Assembly: GCA_029582165.1 (NCBI GenBank)
Contig: CM055869.1
Location: forward strand, 58,539,518-58,603,517
From: Portulaca oleracea
Lineage: Eukaryota > Streptophyta > Magnoliopsida > Caryophyllales > Portulacaceae
Reading direction: 5' to 3'
DNA: 64,000 nt
The notes beneath the pieces are model-generated. The model was not told the DNA's origin and made no database searches. It saw nothing but the letters and a program-made list of their open reading frames with translations. Positions 21,246 to 33,300 of the stretch are shown piece by piece (position 1 is the stretch's first letter; every line of letters starts with the position of its first letter). A program made the translations under genes and the position numbers.

Positions 21246-21786
21246 TGCTCAATTTAGGTTCGTGAAATTATCTCAATTAAAAGTTTAAGTTGATGTTTGA
21301 AAATTCATAAATGATGGGTTTATGCTATTACAGCGTTCCCTCATGAGAATATTCTTTGAACTGGACGCCTTCATCTTAGGCAAATAACATTTTGAACTTG
21401 AGACTTCATGTTCAATTTGATATCAAAACCATCTACAATCATGTCAACCAAAAATTTAAGTTAATAATCAAATGCCCGATTATAATTTTATCCAATAATA
21501 AAATTTAATAGTGTAAATTAATTCAAATAATTTGATGTCCATTTATTTTTGTTTAAATAAGGTCTTGGATTCGAGTATTGAGTATTGCAATGTGTCCTTC
21601 ATAATATAAATTTAACTATTTAATTATGCGGCTAATTAGTCACAAGAATACAAGATGTCACATGTTTAATAGTAATTGTTTGGTTATCACGAGTCATATA
21701 CTATACATATATGATTTATGAGTTGTACCATCTTTGACCAAAAACTATGTCATAATGTAGGTATTTAACCATCAGAATGACATGTA

Positions 21787-21962
21787 CTATCTCCGTCTCT
21801 AAATAAACTAAACTTTGACTGTTAATTAATCACATTATAATATAAAATTAATATTATTGTAAGTTTTAGTATTATATTTTCTAATGGGGATGATTTCACA
21901 TTGTAACTCATTATAATTTATGAGTAATCAACGGTCAAAGTTTGTAGCATATTGGAATGTCT
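21787..21962. mobile_element. Stowaway-like MITE, degraded
   Basis: TA-CTATCTCCGTCTCTAAATA at the left; the inner pair CTTTGACTGTTAATTAATCAC / inverse (CAACGGTCAAAG) is clear, and the right terminus is decayed. Confidence 0.5.
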
Positions 21963-23279
21963 AAATATTAATTAATCCTCATGCTTCCTAAATCACAAAA
22001 ACAATAAGTATTCCTTATTCACATGCTATTCGGTGCTAACAATAATCTAAACACTTACACCATGCCGAAAGATAGTTAAGAATGTTCTTGTAGATTCATG
22101 AATATTAATTCATTCAATACTTTCCGCTTTCTATTTTATCTGTTGCTTATTAAATATATTCTGGATACTAATATTGTTCATTTGTCGATAATTTTTTTAA
22201 AATAATATTTTATTGAAAATAAATTACAAGATTAGATTTTTTATGATAGAATTTTAAGAATATGATAATAGTAAATGACATTTAATAAATCATTACATAT
22301 AATAAGAAAATTAATTATCAAGAATTCTAAAGTTGATTAATACAAATTTTAAGAATATGATAATAGTAAATGAGATTATATTCACTTATCATGTTGTTTT
22401 CTTTATAGTTAATTCAATCTCTCAATGCAAACACGCAAGAAATTAGTGATTGAATCGGGCTTACATGAGTTCAGTTATATATGTTCCAGTCAATTCAAGT
22501 AAATCAGATTGGATAGTTTTGTTTAAGTTTCGGGCCTTTGGTCATTTTTAGATTTAAAAATATTCCTATTTGGTGATTTGGATATGAGACGTATTTATTA
22601 GAGGTGACATTTTTTTAATTACTAAAAATCAGTAAAAGATTAAAATTTGTATAAAAATACTACAAAATTTAGTAAAATAATGAAAAAAAGACAGCAAGAC
22701 AATACTCACATCAACTAAAAGATAGAACCAAAAGCTCTGCACATATAAACCGTATAAACTACAAGCCATTCCAAAAGAAACGAAACTAATTACCTTCTTT
22801 TTTTTTTTAGCATCCTTAATTATTGAAAACTCCGCAAAAAAACAGACCACACAGAAAGAACATATATATATATGATATAAAGACAAAAAGATATAAAGAG
22901 AATGTAGAAGAATATAATGATGTACTCATTCCAAATGCACATAGGTAGGTAGAGGTAGCAAATGTGAAGTGTCACTTTTTATGAGATTTATGTTTTGGTC
23001 GAGCAACTTGCTAATTGTTATTTAGAAAAAAATCGTCAAAAATGTGTGGCTATGAACATGCATGGGCTAATTAAGTTAAAATACAACTTAGGTCGGCGGT
23101 TAATGGAGTGTTTGAAAGGCTGAGATGAGATTAAGAGGTGCATTAAGCCATTAATATTAGGTCAAAAGTTAATCAAGGATTTGGTACCTACGTAATCTAA
23201 TCTAATCTAATGCCACTCTCTTTTTATTTTTAGCACATTAATTGGTTTCCTACAAATCCCACCATGAGTGTGCGTTCAT
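21963..23279. other. AT-rich intergenic stretch
   Basis: No gene visible. Contains a near-duplicate AATTTTAAGAATATGATAATAGTAAATGA (about 22248 and 22347). Confidence 0.45.
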
Positions 23280-23450
23280 TTGTAATTTATTACATATTCT
23301 TGGAGTATGTGTTCGGAATCTATCCGTTGTTCATTATCAATAACATAATTGTTTAGTCATATCTACTTGTTGTTTATTCTCAATATATAACATAATTCTT
23401 CACTCGTATCTACCCAAAATATATGCTCTAAGTGTATGTAATATGTATTG
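23280..23450. repeat. Second copy of the TACAT..GAGYATGTG MITE family
   Basis: TTATTACATATTCTTGGAGTATGTG at the left and inverse ACATATTACATACACTTAGAGCATAT at the right, with the same TTGTTCATTATCAATAACATAATT interior as 21030-21245. Confidence 0.6.
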
Positions 23451-23639
23451 ACATTCATTCACCCAATTTTATTTTTATTATTGGTATATTATTTGGGTGA
23501 AATTCTTTAAAATGTGAAACATTAAGATATAAATGTTACACTGTTTTCAATATTATGCCTTAATTGAGAATTTCTTGTAACATATTTAATCGAAAAAATT
23601 ACGATAATATATATACTTTTAGGATAGTATTTTTCGTTA

Positions 23640-23761
23640 CAAATCTAATGTTAGTATTTTCATATAATAGATAATGTATATGTTGAGATGATTAATTTTT
23701 AAAGTTTTTAAAGTTTGAATGATACATGCATAACGTGACGGTCAATATGGAACAGAGGGAG
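23640..23761. mobile_element. Stowaway-like MITE, right half
   Basis: Ends GGTCAATATGGAACAGAGGGAG followed by TA; the left terminus is not seen. Confidence 0.45.
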
Positions 23762-24853
23762 TAAGTATTATATACAACAACAACAATCTCCTAGAGAAAC
23801 ACATTGAGCGCGGTCTAGGGGATATGGATGTAGGTAGCTCCCTCCACACCCACCCACCCACACACACACACACATGGACTGACGTTCATGAAGAAGCTGA
23901 TTCACGCGGACCCAAAATGCCTTTTGGAAAACCACTTTGAATAACAATTTATTAGAAAAAAAAATAGAAACCCAAAAGGAAAGCCCTTGGAAAACAAAAA
24001 AAAAAAAGCCCAAAAAAACTAGATGCTTGTGTTGAGTAAAGTGTTGCATACTTGTGCATTCTATATAGTTGAGGAAGAAGTAAATGTATCGAGGTACCAT
24101 TCTCAAAAGGAGGCATCTGCCACCAACTAAGTCTAAGCACATTCCCTACTATTAAATCTCACCCTACCAACTTAATGCTAGCCATCCAAACTTCGCTGTC
24201 TAGTGTCATGTCTTTTGATGTCTCTAACTATCTTGTTGATCTTCAGGGGGTGTGAGTCCTGGATAGTGATAGTTCACAATATTGTGAGTTTTTCTTTCTT
24301 TCTTGGCTAATTTTGACCCTTCAAAAGCTTGCTCACCTATTTTTGATACAATTTGGCTTATTTTCTTCATTAAAGACTAAAGTGTACGAATTTCTATAGT
24401 CTTAGGGAATCTCATACGTTGTGATGAAGAATATGTGCTTTTGGGATGTTGAAGAAGAGTGTTAGAAACAATATAAGGTTGTTGAGTGAAGAAAGAAATC
24501 CAAGCCAACATAGGCCGTGGCACGGGCTGTGCTAAAGAAAAGAAGGAAAAATATGGCTTAGCATAGGTTGTGCTGATTACAACACAAGTTGGGCTGACTG
24601 ATTAAGCCCAGAAGGACTTGCCAAATTCGACACTGCATGTGTCAGTCTTCATCCGATCGGGTCTAATCCTAGAATGATCAGAGCCCGCGCTTGATTCTTC
24701 TGCAGTCTCAAGCATTCGTTTGCAACCCAGAAGAATTAGAAAATGACCAAGCGCTTCAACAAGATGTTGAAAAGAAAAGCAAATTTGTAAAGCAACACAA
24801 ATAAGTTATTGATAAGAAAGAAATTCAAGTATGAGCCTTCAACTTTGATACCA

Positions 24854-24931
24854 TGAGAAAACAGAAAATTGAGCGTGATCTTATATACGATAGACCGACC
24901 AAGGGAAAAAGGTATGAAAAGAGATACAACA
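24854..24931 (-). mobile_element. Candidate miniature LTR with PBS and purine tract
   Basis: On the minus strand a 78-bp segment starts TGTTGTATCTC and ends TTCTGTTTTCTCA. It is followed directly by TGGTATCAAAG (24843-24853), close to the initiator tRNA-Met primer-binding site used by many plant LTR elements. It is preceded by a run of about 16 G and AA (plus-strand C run, about 24932-24949) that looks like a polypurine tract. A GTATATAAG TATA-like motif lies inside. The arrangement is suggestive only; no second LTR was found. Confidence 0.4.
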
Positions 24932-25059
24932 TTCCCCCCCCCCCCCCCCTAGGAACAATAACTTTACATAACATAAGGAGAAAGTATAAGAGTATAAAAC
25001 CATTCCTGGGACTACAACCATCAGCTTAAACTTTTGGTTGAGATGATTTCACTAGTATT

Positions 25060-25239
25060 ATGAAAATCGATGACAGGTGGCCCACTGCAATGAATGAAGA
25101 GGTGCAAGCTTTGCATAAGACATGCACTTGGGATATTGTTGAACAACCTACAAACATCCTTACAAAGGCACTTGGTCGGGACCAGTTTCAATATTTGAAG
25201 TCCAAGTTGGGTATCGGCAATCCCTATGCTCAAACTTGA
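25060..25239 (+). pseudogene. Ty1/copia polyprotein remnant with large internal deletion
   Basis: A single open stretch ending in TGA 25237-25239 encodes RWPTAMNEEVQALHKTCTWD, the start of the copia reverse-transcriptase domain. It passes without interruption into TNILTKALGRDQFQYLKSKL, the very end of RNase H (usual form ADILTKAL). Nearly all of reverse transcriptase and RNase H is missing between them, so this is an in-frame deletion derivative. It is followed by a purine tract (GAGAGAGAG) and an LTR-like sequence. Confidence 0.82.
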
Positions 25240-25246
25240 GAGAGAG

Positions 25247-25625
25247 TATTAACAGTCTCTGTCTCAGTATTGTATTCAAATTCTTATGATAGAATTAGTG
25301 TCATGATGGTTGGCAAACTCCTCAATAAGAGTTTGAGTTAGGATTAATTTGTACAAGTTGAAGTTGGGTAGTATAGTTGTCACTATATAAATACTCTTGT
25401 ATCCAACATTAAGAGAGAGAGAGAAAAAACAGAAGAACAAAATTCTTCTTTCACAAATTTTCATTTTCTTATCCAAAATTTCATCATTGTAGAAGTTGAA
25501 GTTGGGTATAGTATAGCTCACTATATAAATACTCTTGTATCCAACGTTAAGAGTGAGAGAGAGAAAACAGAAGAACAAAATTCTTCTTTCACAAATTTTC
25601 TATTTTCTTATCCAAAATTTCTTCA
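25247..25625 (+). mobile_element. 3' LTR of the copia remnant, with duplicated promoter
   Basis: Begins TATTAACAGTCTC right after the purine tract (family form TGTTAACA) and ends near ATTTCTTCA. A segment of about 130 bases holding ACTATATAAATACTC (TATA box) and AACAGAAGAACAAAATTCTTC occurs twice in tandem (about 25356-25485 and 25494-25623, offset 138). The LTR therefore has two promoters in series. No 5' LTR was found. Confidence 0.72.
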
Positions 25626-25629
25626 GAAA

Positions 25630-27270
25630 GAATTTGTTAGGCGGTTATGAGAGGAGCTAATGAATTGGAATAAACACCTTGACATTTCATAGTGATTGAG
25701 GCAGAATCCATCAATAATTATTCATGGAATAGACTAATTAGTGACTCATTGGAATATGGTTCACATTAGCTTTATATTTTGAACCAAATGGGACATGCTA
25801 ATGGTTGTTTCCACGATATAGATATATAGTGTTTTTTTTTTAAAAAATATATTTGTAAAGATAGGGTTATACACAATCCTAATTTATTTTATGCTTTCCA
25901 TTACACTTAATATATAACTCAAAATTATCATTTATATAAAGGATCAACTGATAAATAACCAATGCTCTTCAAAATACAATTAACTAAATAAAATAATAGA
26001 GAAATAATTGCCATCTATGTTAAAATTTGAAGGGTGTACCTTGCAAAATTATTTCACCCTTTATATAGAAACCCACTTACCCACGTTCCTAGCTACTCAC
26101 AAGTCACACCCAAGGTCACAAAACACACATAAGAAATGACAAATTCACGAGGGCACATTAACACCAACCCAAGCAAGAAGTCTAGAATACCAAAACAACA
26201 CAAACACATTCTCAAAGGAAACCAATTTCACAAGCCTACTCAAATATTATCCTAGTTGACACTTGGCATTTTAGATCCGAACGAATCAAATATCAGATAA
26301 AAGTTGACGTTCGATTCTCAGTTTTTTTCGGATCACATAATTCAAACGATTCTAAATTCGAGTTTAGATAATAAAAGTAAAAGAAGTTTTATGTAGCTAC
26401 TCAGAAAAAAACATATTAATATCGAAATTCAGACAAAATAAGCAATGATTGTATGTATGTGACTTTTTTCTTTTCCAAATCAAATAAGACTCTGTTTTTT
26501 AGTAATAAGGAGAGTAAGATCAAATAAGATAAGTAAGGTTACGTAAGGAAATGTAGTACAGTAGTGCAAGTCAGAAAATGCCTCATCATCTATTTATTTA
26601 TTTATTTATTTTTTAAATGAATTTCGTGAGTTAATAAAAAATTTAAATATAAACTATATAAACCCTTGTTGAGTATGATAACTAAAGTAAAATAAAATAA
26701 AGTAAGGTCGAGTAAAGTAAAAAATAGGTGAAATTTTACTTATAATCCAAAAGTCAGAAATTAATAGGTGTAACTAACTATCAAATTCATTGGTAAATTG
26801 AATTTACTAGGTTTTTACTTAAATTTACTGAAATTTACCAAAAATTACCAAAGTTAAAAAAGTTTTAAAAAATTAATTTTGATATATCATAATAAATTTG
26901 ATAAACTCTACCAAAAATTAATAAAATTTAATTTTTATTCAATTACTTTTTACCTATGAATTCGACACACGGAGAACACATTTTTGATGGACCTAACAAA
27001 AAGAAAAAATCATTCTCCAAATCCCCCAAACAAAAAAAGGTACTTTAGTTGCAGATGTGAGTGGTTTTATGTCCTTGTGGTGTATAATTTTTCCCCTGTG
27101 AATATTTCTCTATCTGTCTTGTTTGTGCATTGTTGTCAGCAAAAGCACCCGTGACCTTAACTTCATGCCATTCTACTACAAAACAAACCACCTTCACTTT
27201 CCACCTAAAACCAAGTGCTCCTCTACACAAACCCAAAACCCATAAAAAAAATTAAAAAAAATTAAAAAAA
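25630..27270. other. AT-rich intergenic stretch upstream of the pectinesterase gene
   Basis: Contains a copy of the TTTTGGTAA-rich family at about 26740-26965 (ends AAATTCATTGGTAAA / CCTATGAATTCGAC, interior ACCAAAAATTACCAAAG). No coding signal. Confidence 0.5.
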
Positions 27271-27281
27271 TAACCTCATAC

Positions 27282-27290
27282 TATATATAA
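27282..27290 (+). promoter_or_regulatory. TATA box of the pectinesterase gene
   Basis: TATATATAA about 110 bases before the ATG at 27398, followed by a C/T-rich leader. Confidence 0.7.
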
Positions 27291-27397
27291 ACCCTAAAAT
27301 TCCACAACACTTTGAACTCACCACTTCAACAAATATTATTCCCTCCACATTCTCTTCACACTTCCTTTTTCCCCTTTTGCCCTTCTAGCTTTAAAAC

Positions 27398-30291
27398 ATG
27401 CCTAGAAAGAGATCACTCCTTTTACTTCTTCTCCTCATTTTCTTGCTTCATGGGTCACTATTGTGCCATGGGAGACATGTTAGAAGGCATAAGAAGAATC
27501 ATCCCAAGAATCCCAAACAACTAACCATGAATATGACACAAACACAAAGGAATTCGGAGGAGTTGTTCATGAAGTGGGTTAACTTTGTCGGTAGTCTTAA
27601 TCATAGTCTTTTCAAGGAAGCTAAGAATAAAATCTCCCCTTCTTTTACTTTGACGGTTAGTAAAAACCCTATTACCGGGGATTTTACCACCATTCAAGAT
27701 GCCATTGATTCTCTCCCTGCCATTAATCTTGTCCGGGTCGTTATCAAAGTCAAAGCTGGCATATACGCGTAAGTTCTCCGCATAAATGTACTATATGATA
27801 TGTCTCAATCACTAAATTGTCTTCTTTATTTATTTGTTTATGCTGAAAAGGGTGTAAAATCATTCTCGAGTCTTCAACCATCAACTTAAGCTTTCGATTA
27901 AGTTGGTTCTTACAATGTTGTTCTCAGTTGTGATCATGATCATGCATGATGAAGTTTGAACCTTTTATTGGAATTTCGACTTGAAATCTTGAATTATGAA
28001 ATGGGTTTTGATTAAATTTTTGTGGGTATCTCAAATTTGTCTTCTTTTTCTTAGGGAGAAGGTGATCATACCCCCACAAAAGGCCTTCATAACCATAGAA
28101 GGAGAAGGAGCAGATAACACAATAGTTCAATGGGGAGACACAGCAGCTACAATAGGGCCCAATGGCAAGCCTTTGGGGACCCTAAATTCAGCCACTTTTG
28201 CTGTTAGTTCACCTTATTTCATGGCCAAAAACATCACCTTCAAGGTGCCTATCCATCTAATCTCTAGTTTTCTCACGCATTACACACATATTGTTCCTTT
28301 ATGGCTTGTGTCCCTTTCAACTTTACCTTTTACATGTACTACATTTCACCCAAGGTCCCCTTAGCTATACATAATTGATTGCTTACATAACTTCCTAAAG
28401 CATCACTACTTCATGAATCCTATATACGTGTCTCGAATCTCGATTCAGATATAAACAACCCTGATGTACCTCAACAAACATTATTGTCCTTCGAGAGATT
28501 GATTCTAACAAACCCACCAAAATGATCCCTTAGAAAGAATTTCCCACAACAAATGTTATTGTCTATCGAGAGACTGATTACAACAAGACCACCATAATGG
28601 TCCGTTAGAAAGAATCTTAAATTCTTTCAATTAATGTACCTTTTTACATGCACTACATTTCACCCACACAATATATAATTGATTTCTTCACTACTTCATT
28701 AATCCTACATACATGTCTAGAATCTAGCAGACCTTATTGTCTGTCGAGAGACTGATTCCAACAAACCACCTAAATGATCCATTAGAAAGAATCTTAAGTT
28801 CTTTCAAACAAGTATTATTTAGGTCCATAATTACTCGATTTCGAACTAAAATGAATTTCTAATTGGTGCAGAATACGACACCAGTGCCGGAGCCAGGAGC
28901 AATGGGGAAGCAAGCAGTAGCATTTAGAATATCAGCAGATACAGCAGCATTTGTGGGTTGTAAATTCTTAGGGGCTCAAGACACTCTCTATGATCATTTG
29001 GGAAGGCATTATTACAAAGATTGTTACATTGAAGGCTCAGTTGATTTCATCTTTGGCAATGGCCTTTCTCTCTTTGAGGTATCTTAATTTTCTTCCGATC
29101 AATCTCTCTATTTTTTTTAATGTTGAAAATTCGCATAAACAATGTTGCATAGAACAACAAAAGAAGACCGCATAGTAGCAAAAGAAGACAGCAAAACAAA
29201 ACCCAAAAACAACAAAAAGATACGAACACTTGTTCCACAATCGCCACCGATTCGACACCACCACACCAACAAGTTGTGTGCGCAGTTGATTATGCCTTTT
29301 AACTTTTACTTTTGGTAAGAATTATCATCTAAACTTTTATTTTAGTTAAAATTATCACTTAACTTTTCAACTAATTAAAAATGATTAAAAAGAAAAGATA
29401 ACATATCTTGACCAAGAGATTTATTCCTCTCACATATTATATTATTTATTTCTAGGTGTTTATTAAGTTATAATTAATGAGATACCATGAAGAATATGAC
29501 ATACTTTGGGTGAGTTCATGACCAATATAATGGATAAGTATAATTATATATAGTAATAAATGTTGAAAAATAAACTTCTTTGTTAAAGATATCCCTACTC
29601 CTTTTGGAAGTTAGGAGAAAGTTTTGTTGAATAATAATTGTCATATGATAAGGGTTTTTGTCTTGCTAATGAGTAAGATTATCATTTGATAATATTATAA
29701 CATAAATGAATGACCAAATTATTTAATCCACTTTTTCTAGAAAACTTAGAAAGTTAATTAATTAAGAAAACTCTTTGTACTATTACATATGAAAATTTGT
29801 CCTGTATATGTCCATATTGGAAGGAATATTTCTTGCTTTCATGTTGCTTTGTTCTCATCGTAAACACAATCCCTTTAATTGTTATTTATATTTTTATCGA
29901 TAATTGGAAGCCATTAAGGCTAAAAAGCATCAAAAATGCCACAAAATATCTGTAAAAAAAAAACAGTAAAAACATCAACAACAAACCAACAAAACAAAAA
30001 AAGCAGCAACAGCTAGAGGATACAACCATGAAAACCAAGAGAAAGACAGCGACAAAACCACCCAAAAAGCGTCGTTTTAATATTCTTTGGGGCCTTTAAT
30101 TTGCTCAGCGCTTCAATAATAGTTGACTTAGCCTTCCAAGACGCTTCCAAAATTAATCTCCATTTAGATTTCAACCTGTCCTAACAATAATTTGGGATAA
30201 AGGGAGTAATAAACTAATAACTAGCTTACATAAAAAAATTAGCCCCTACACAAATATTGGCCTTAACCGATTATGCTTAATTTTTTTATTA

Positions 30292-30322
<31 letters not shown>

Positions 30323-33300
30323 ATTTCTATTTGAATAGACAACAATTAATACTTCCATCCATGAGGATCCCTTTCAACAATTAAAACATTTGCCAAGTGA
30401 AGACTAGAGGGCACCTGTGGTCTCTGTTGTTATTAGGACAATAGGGAAAGTTAGATACAACATAGAATCTCGTCCAAAATTCATATCATTTTCGAATTCA
30501 ATATTTACAAGTTTGATTGAAAAGTGCAAAAACTAGAATACAATATTTTTTATTATAAATATTTTCCAATTTTTTTCGCTTAAATTTGGAATTGTCCGAA
30601 TTTTCTAACCTTAGACAAATCTGACAAACCAAATATCATATATCAATTTCTCCTTCGTACCGATTCATCCGAACCATAGTCCCGATCTTGATGTACAATT
30701 CTACAATTTTATGATCCAAAATCCTCAATACGATTGTACTATCTACATTTCGATCCATGATCCTACATGATCGAGTTACTTCTGGTCCTAACTACCCTAT
30801 GACTCCGAGTTAAGATCACGATTCTAACAACCCTACTTGATCGGAACTCAAAAATAACCTAAATTCTTGTTTTTGGCAACCCTCCCCAGTTGTTACTACA
30901 CAAAAAACCTATGGTAAGAAGAACCCTTTGATTTTGTCAACTAGGTGATCACATGTTATGGAATTAAATTTGGGCCCTATATATGACTAAATTTCTACAC
31001 TACACAAAACAACAAATATATTATGTAGACAGTTCATTTTGGATTGTACATATATTATGAAAGGTTTCATGTCAGAATACATGCATTTAAGGCATAGTTT
31101 CTGTTGTTCTCAAGAGACTTTACATGAATCTCATTCAGATTATATTTCACATGCATAAGCTACTGTTTTTAACTTATCCAGGCTAACATTTTATTTTATT
31201 ACTTTAATAGATTAAAAGCTTTTAAATAGCAAAAGAGTCCATCTTATCTATCATCCTGGCTGGTAAAATTGTCTCACCTAAACTATCTTATGAAAAAGAA
31301 ATTTATTGTCAAGGATACTGTAGCTTTCCGAAAGAGATTTACTACTTTTTTTTCAAATTTTATAACAATAGAGAAACCAACTTAGCGGCAGACTTGGTAG
31401 TAAAGCAGAGGCACCTTGTAAATGAGCGGGCGTATAGCCCCTCTCATAATTTTTGACTTTTCTTCGTGATCATATGTTTGGCCGAGTCCTAAAGAGAAGT
31501 ATGTCCTAATTAACTTGGTCTAGTGTTTTGCACTCATTTACCCCGACCTCAGTACAAAAAAAAATGATAAAATAAAAATTAGGCTATGTTTTTTGTACTG
31601 TAAACTACCAACAACCCAACTTTACCCATTCTTAATCAATTCTATTTTTTTTTTATTTTTAAATCCAAACCTACCTAAATTTTCATAATTCTAAAAATAA
31701 CTTATCATCCACTTTTACTTGCTTCTACCTAAACTTATGTAAACCAACCTAAATCTACTTAGGCCCTGTTCTTTTCTGTGGTTGCCACAACTCACCGCAG
31801 TTTGCCACAAATCATTACTTTTCGCTCTCCTCACTCTTCTCTCTCTTCACTTTTCTCCACTACTTTTTACATTCTCTATCCTCACCTACCCCACATACCA
31901 ATAACCTACCACAATTCCACCACACCCCACAACAATTCCACCACACCACACCGCAAAATACCGCAGAAAAGAAGAGGGCCTTAACCTTACCTTACCGAAC
32001 TTCTACATATATACCCACTTAAAGAAGAATAGAACCATGCATATTAATATGCTTTTCAATTATTATTTGAGTGATGATTTCTTAATTAGTGACAAGCTAG
32101 ACATAGTTGATGGTTGAATTTTATTTTCTTATGTTGCAGGGGTGCCATGTACATGCAATAGCAAGAACACTAGGGGCACTAACAGCACAAGGGAGGAGTG
32201 CAATGTTGGATGATACTGGGTTTTCATTTGTGAATTGTAAGGTAACTGGTTCTGGGGCACTTTACCTAGGAAGGGCATGGGGTCCCTTCTCTAGGGTAGT
32301 CTTTGCATACACTTACATGGATAATATTATACTTCCCAAAGGATGGTACAACTGGGGCGACCCTAGCCGTGAAATGTAAGTACTTTCTTTTCATCTCATC
32401 TTAATTATTTTCTCCCCATTTTTCTTTCGTTTTAAATTACAGTTGTTAGATTTGTAGTAAAATCCTCGAGAATCATCCTCTTCATGAACATTAATTCATG
32501 GGAAAAGACCGACTATATATATCAATTTCTCAGGCCGCATGTAAGCATATTGCCTTAAGAATTTGATGTTGTAGATTTGTTAATTACAATTAATTGTAGT
32601 AAAATATGTTTTCATAAATCTAATAGTGGTTTTGAATTATACATTGATTGAAATATGATTTAGGGTGTGTAAAATTCATGGTAAAAAGTAGTTGGTAAAA
32701 GTCAAATTTTGGTAATATTTAGTAATTTTTGGTAATTTTTGGCAAATTTATGCTAATATATCAAAATTAATTTTTTTTTGGTTTTTTATCTTAAGTAACT
32801 TTTGGTAAGTTTTGGTAAAAACTAGTAAATTTTGATTTTTTAAATAGGATATATTAATCATCCTGCTTATATTTACTTTCTTACATGGCAAAAATTAACT
32901 TTTTTTCCACGTCATTTTCTCGGCCGGTCATTAGGACCACGTACCACCAATTCAACCACCACTGGAATCGCTCCGGATACATTATTGTCTAATACCCTCA
33001 AAATTCAGTGTATTAGTGTCCAAAAAAAGTTCATATTATTTTTTCATATCCTTAAAAGTCAGTATATTATCATCCAAAAACCTCTTTAAAAAATAGGGGA
33101 GAAAAGTTAGGTTTTCTCAAATGATAGATGAGGAACTTTATATCAAGATGAGGTTGGAGAGAGCACAATATATTCAGAATCCACCTTCATGCATGCATGA
33201 TATCATAGTGGACGTTGGCACCGTCCCCTGTTTTCTCATCATACAAATCCTACACTCAAATTAAATTAATATAATTTATCAACTTTATATCAAGATTAGG

